Shown: one piece after another, positions 38,369 through 38,569 of the stretch
Layout of the letters: every line of letters starts with the position of its first letter
Position numbering within the stretch: position 1 is the stretch's first letter
DNA from: Spirochaetaceae bacterium
GTDB taxonomy: Bacteria > Spirochaetota > Spirochaetia > SZUA-6 > Bin103
Reading direction: 5' to 3'
DNA: 38,569 nt
Assembly (NCBI GenBank): GCA_028820215.1
Contig: JAPPKD010000119.1
Coordinates: 1-38,569 of the forward strand
Made by a program: the position numbers and the translations under genes
Notes under the pieces: model-generated
Seen by the model: the letters and a program-made list of their open reading frames with translations, nothing else
What the model was told of the DNA's origin: nothing
Database searches by the model: none

Positions 38369-38569
38369 CCTCACACACAGGGCACGAGTCGGCAGAGTCC
38401 TGTCAAGCTCTCCTATCGGGCTCTCATGGCAGCAAAACGACGCCCGCCGCATATGCGGCGGGCGCCTGTCGATGTAGCCGTAGTAAGCGGCGACGAGGTC
38501 CAATGGTGATTTCGACTCTAACGACTACCCTTAGCGGTGTGAACCAGACCAAGTGAAAAAAAAGTAAAA
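38369..38569 (-). other. region upstream of the activator gene, no gene recognised
   Basis: These 201 nt at the window edge contain a strong palindrome (38441-38464) and, nearer the gene, TTGACA (minus strand, about 38398-38403) without a good -10 box. The far end is A-rich on the + strand (38543-38569). On the minus strand, TTG 38503 opens a frame with Tyr-Tyr-Gly-Tyr codons just before the palindrome, reminiscent of an attenuator leader peptide, but it has no stop before the activator gene. Confidence 0.4.
38441..38464 (-). terminator. 24-bp perfect palindrome, terminator or attenuator upstream of the activator gene
   Basis: The arms CGCCCGCCGCAT and ATGCGGCGGGCG form a very stable hairpin. 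On the minus strand it is followed by TCGTTTTGC, a modest T-run, while the + strand side has none, so it should act on transcripts entering from the right. It may end an upstream unit or attenuate the activator mRNA. Confidence 0.55.

Overview
This is a gene-dense, GC-rich chromosomal stretch from a free-living-type bacterium. It carries 35 protein genes (one of them a fragment), no recognisable RNA genes and no CRISPR array. The phylum cannot be fixed from the sequence alone. The mix of Na+-translocating NADH:quinone reductase, type I-beta glutamine synthetase with an adenylyltransferase, a PII protein without the enterobacterial Tyr51, and sigma-54 control argues against a typical enterobacterium. 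The AspS N-terminus looks spirochaete-like to me, but that is a weak inference. The left edge is the 3' end of an IS66-family transposase, a common place for assemblies to break.

Layout. 1-4417 (+): IS66 remnant, CitA-type citrate synthase, a small secreted protein, aspS and a thioredoxin-fold protein. 4436-6025 (-): an ATPase-nuclease. 6078-8887 (+): a DUF255 thioredoxin-domain protein and a PhnZ-like HD protein. 8910-11404 (-): ribA, a LOG-like protein and a MoxR ATPase. 11492-18461 (+): a molybdenum-cofactor operon (moeA, moaA, moaC, moaD, moaE) running directly into two tandem msrP-msrQ pairs, so cofactor synthesis sits beside the enzymes that use it. 18585-21215 (-): clpB. 21437-28235 (+): complete nqrABCDEF plus a polyprenyl diphosphate synthase. 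28270-29357 (-): a degenerate mini-E2 protein and ndk. 29524-38368: a nitrogen-assimilation block.

The nitrogen block is the most interesting part. glnA and glnE (+) converge on glnB, amtB and a NifA-like sigma-54 activator (-). Four copies of a 16-bp dyad, (C/T)CTAC-N6-GTAG(G/A), lie in two pairs 30-31 bp apart, one pair upstream of glnA and one upstream of amtB. Each pair sits at enhancer distance from a sigma-54 promoter: the amtB promoter is a perfect match and the glnA one is imperfect and overlaps a sigma-70-type promoter. GlnE carries an N-terminal extension with two ACT-like domains resembling those of GlnD. PII has Thr at position 51, and no GlnD or NtrB/NtrC is present here. I infer a rewired nitrogen circuit in which glutamine may be sensed directly by GlnE and the GAF-type activator drives glnA and amtB-glnB through the new operator.

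Promoters read as TTGAC(A/C)-N17/18-TANNNT. Several genes (aspS, moeA, clpB, ndk, DUF255) have the -10 box 10-12 nt before ATG and no Shine-Dalgarno, which suggests leaderless mRNAs.
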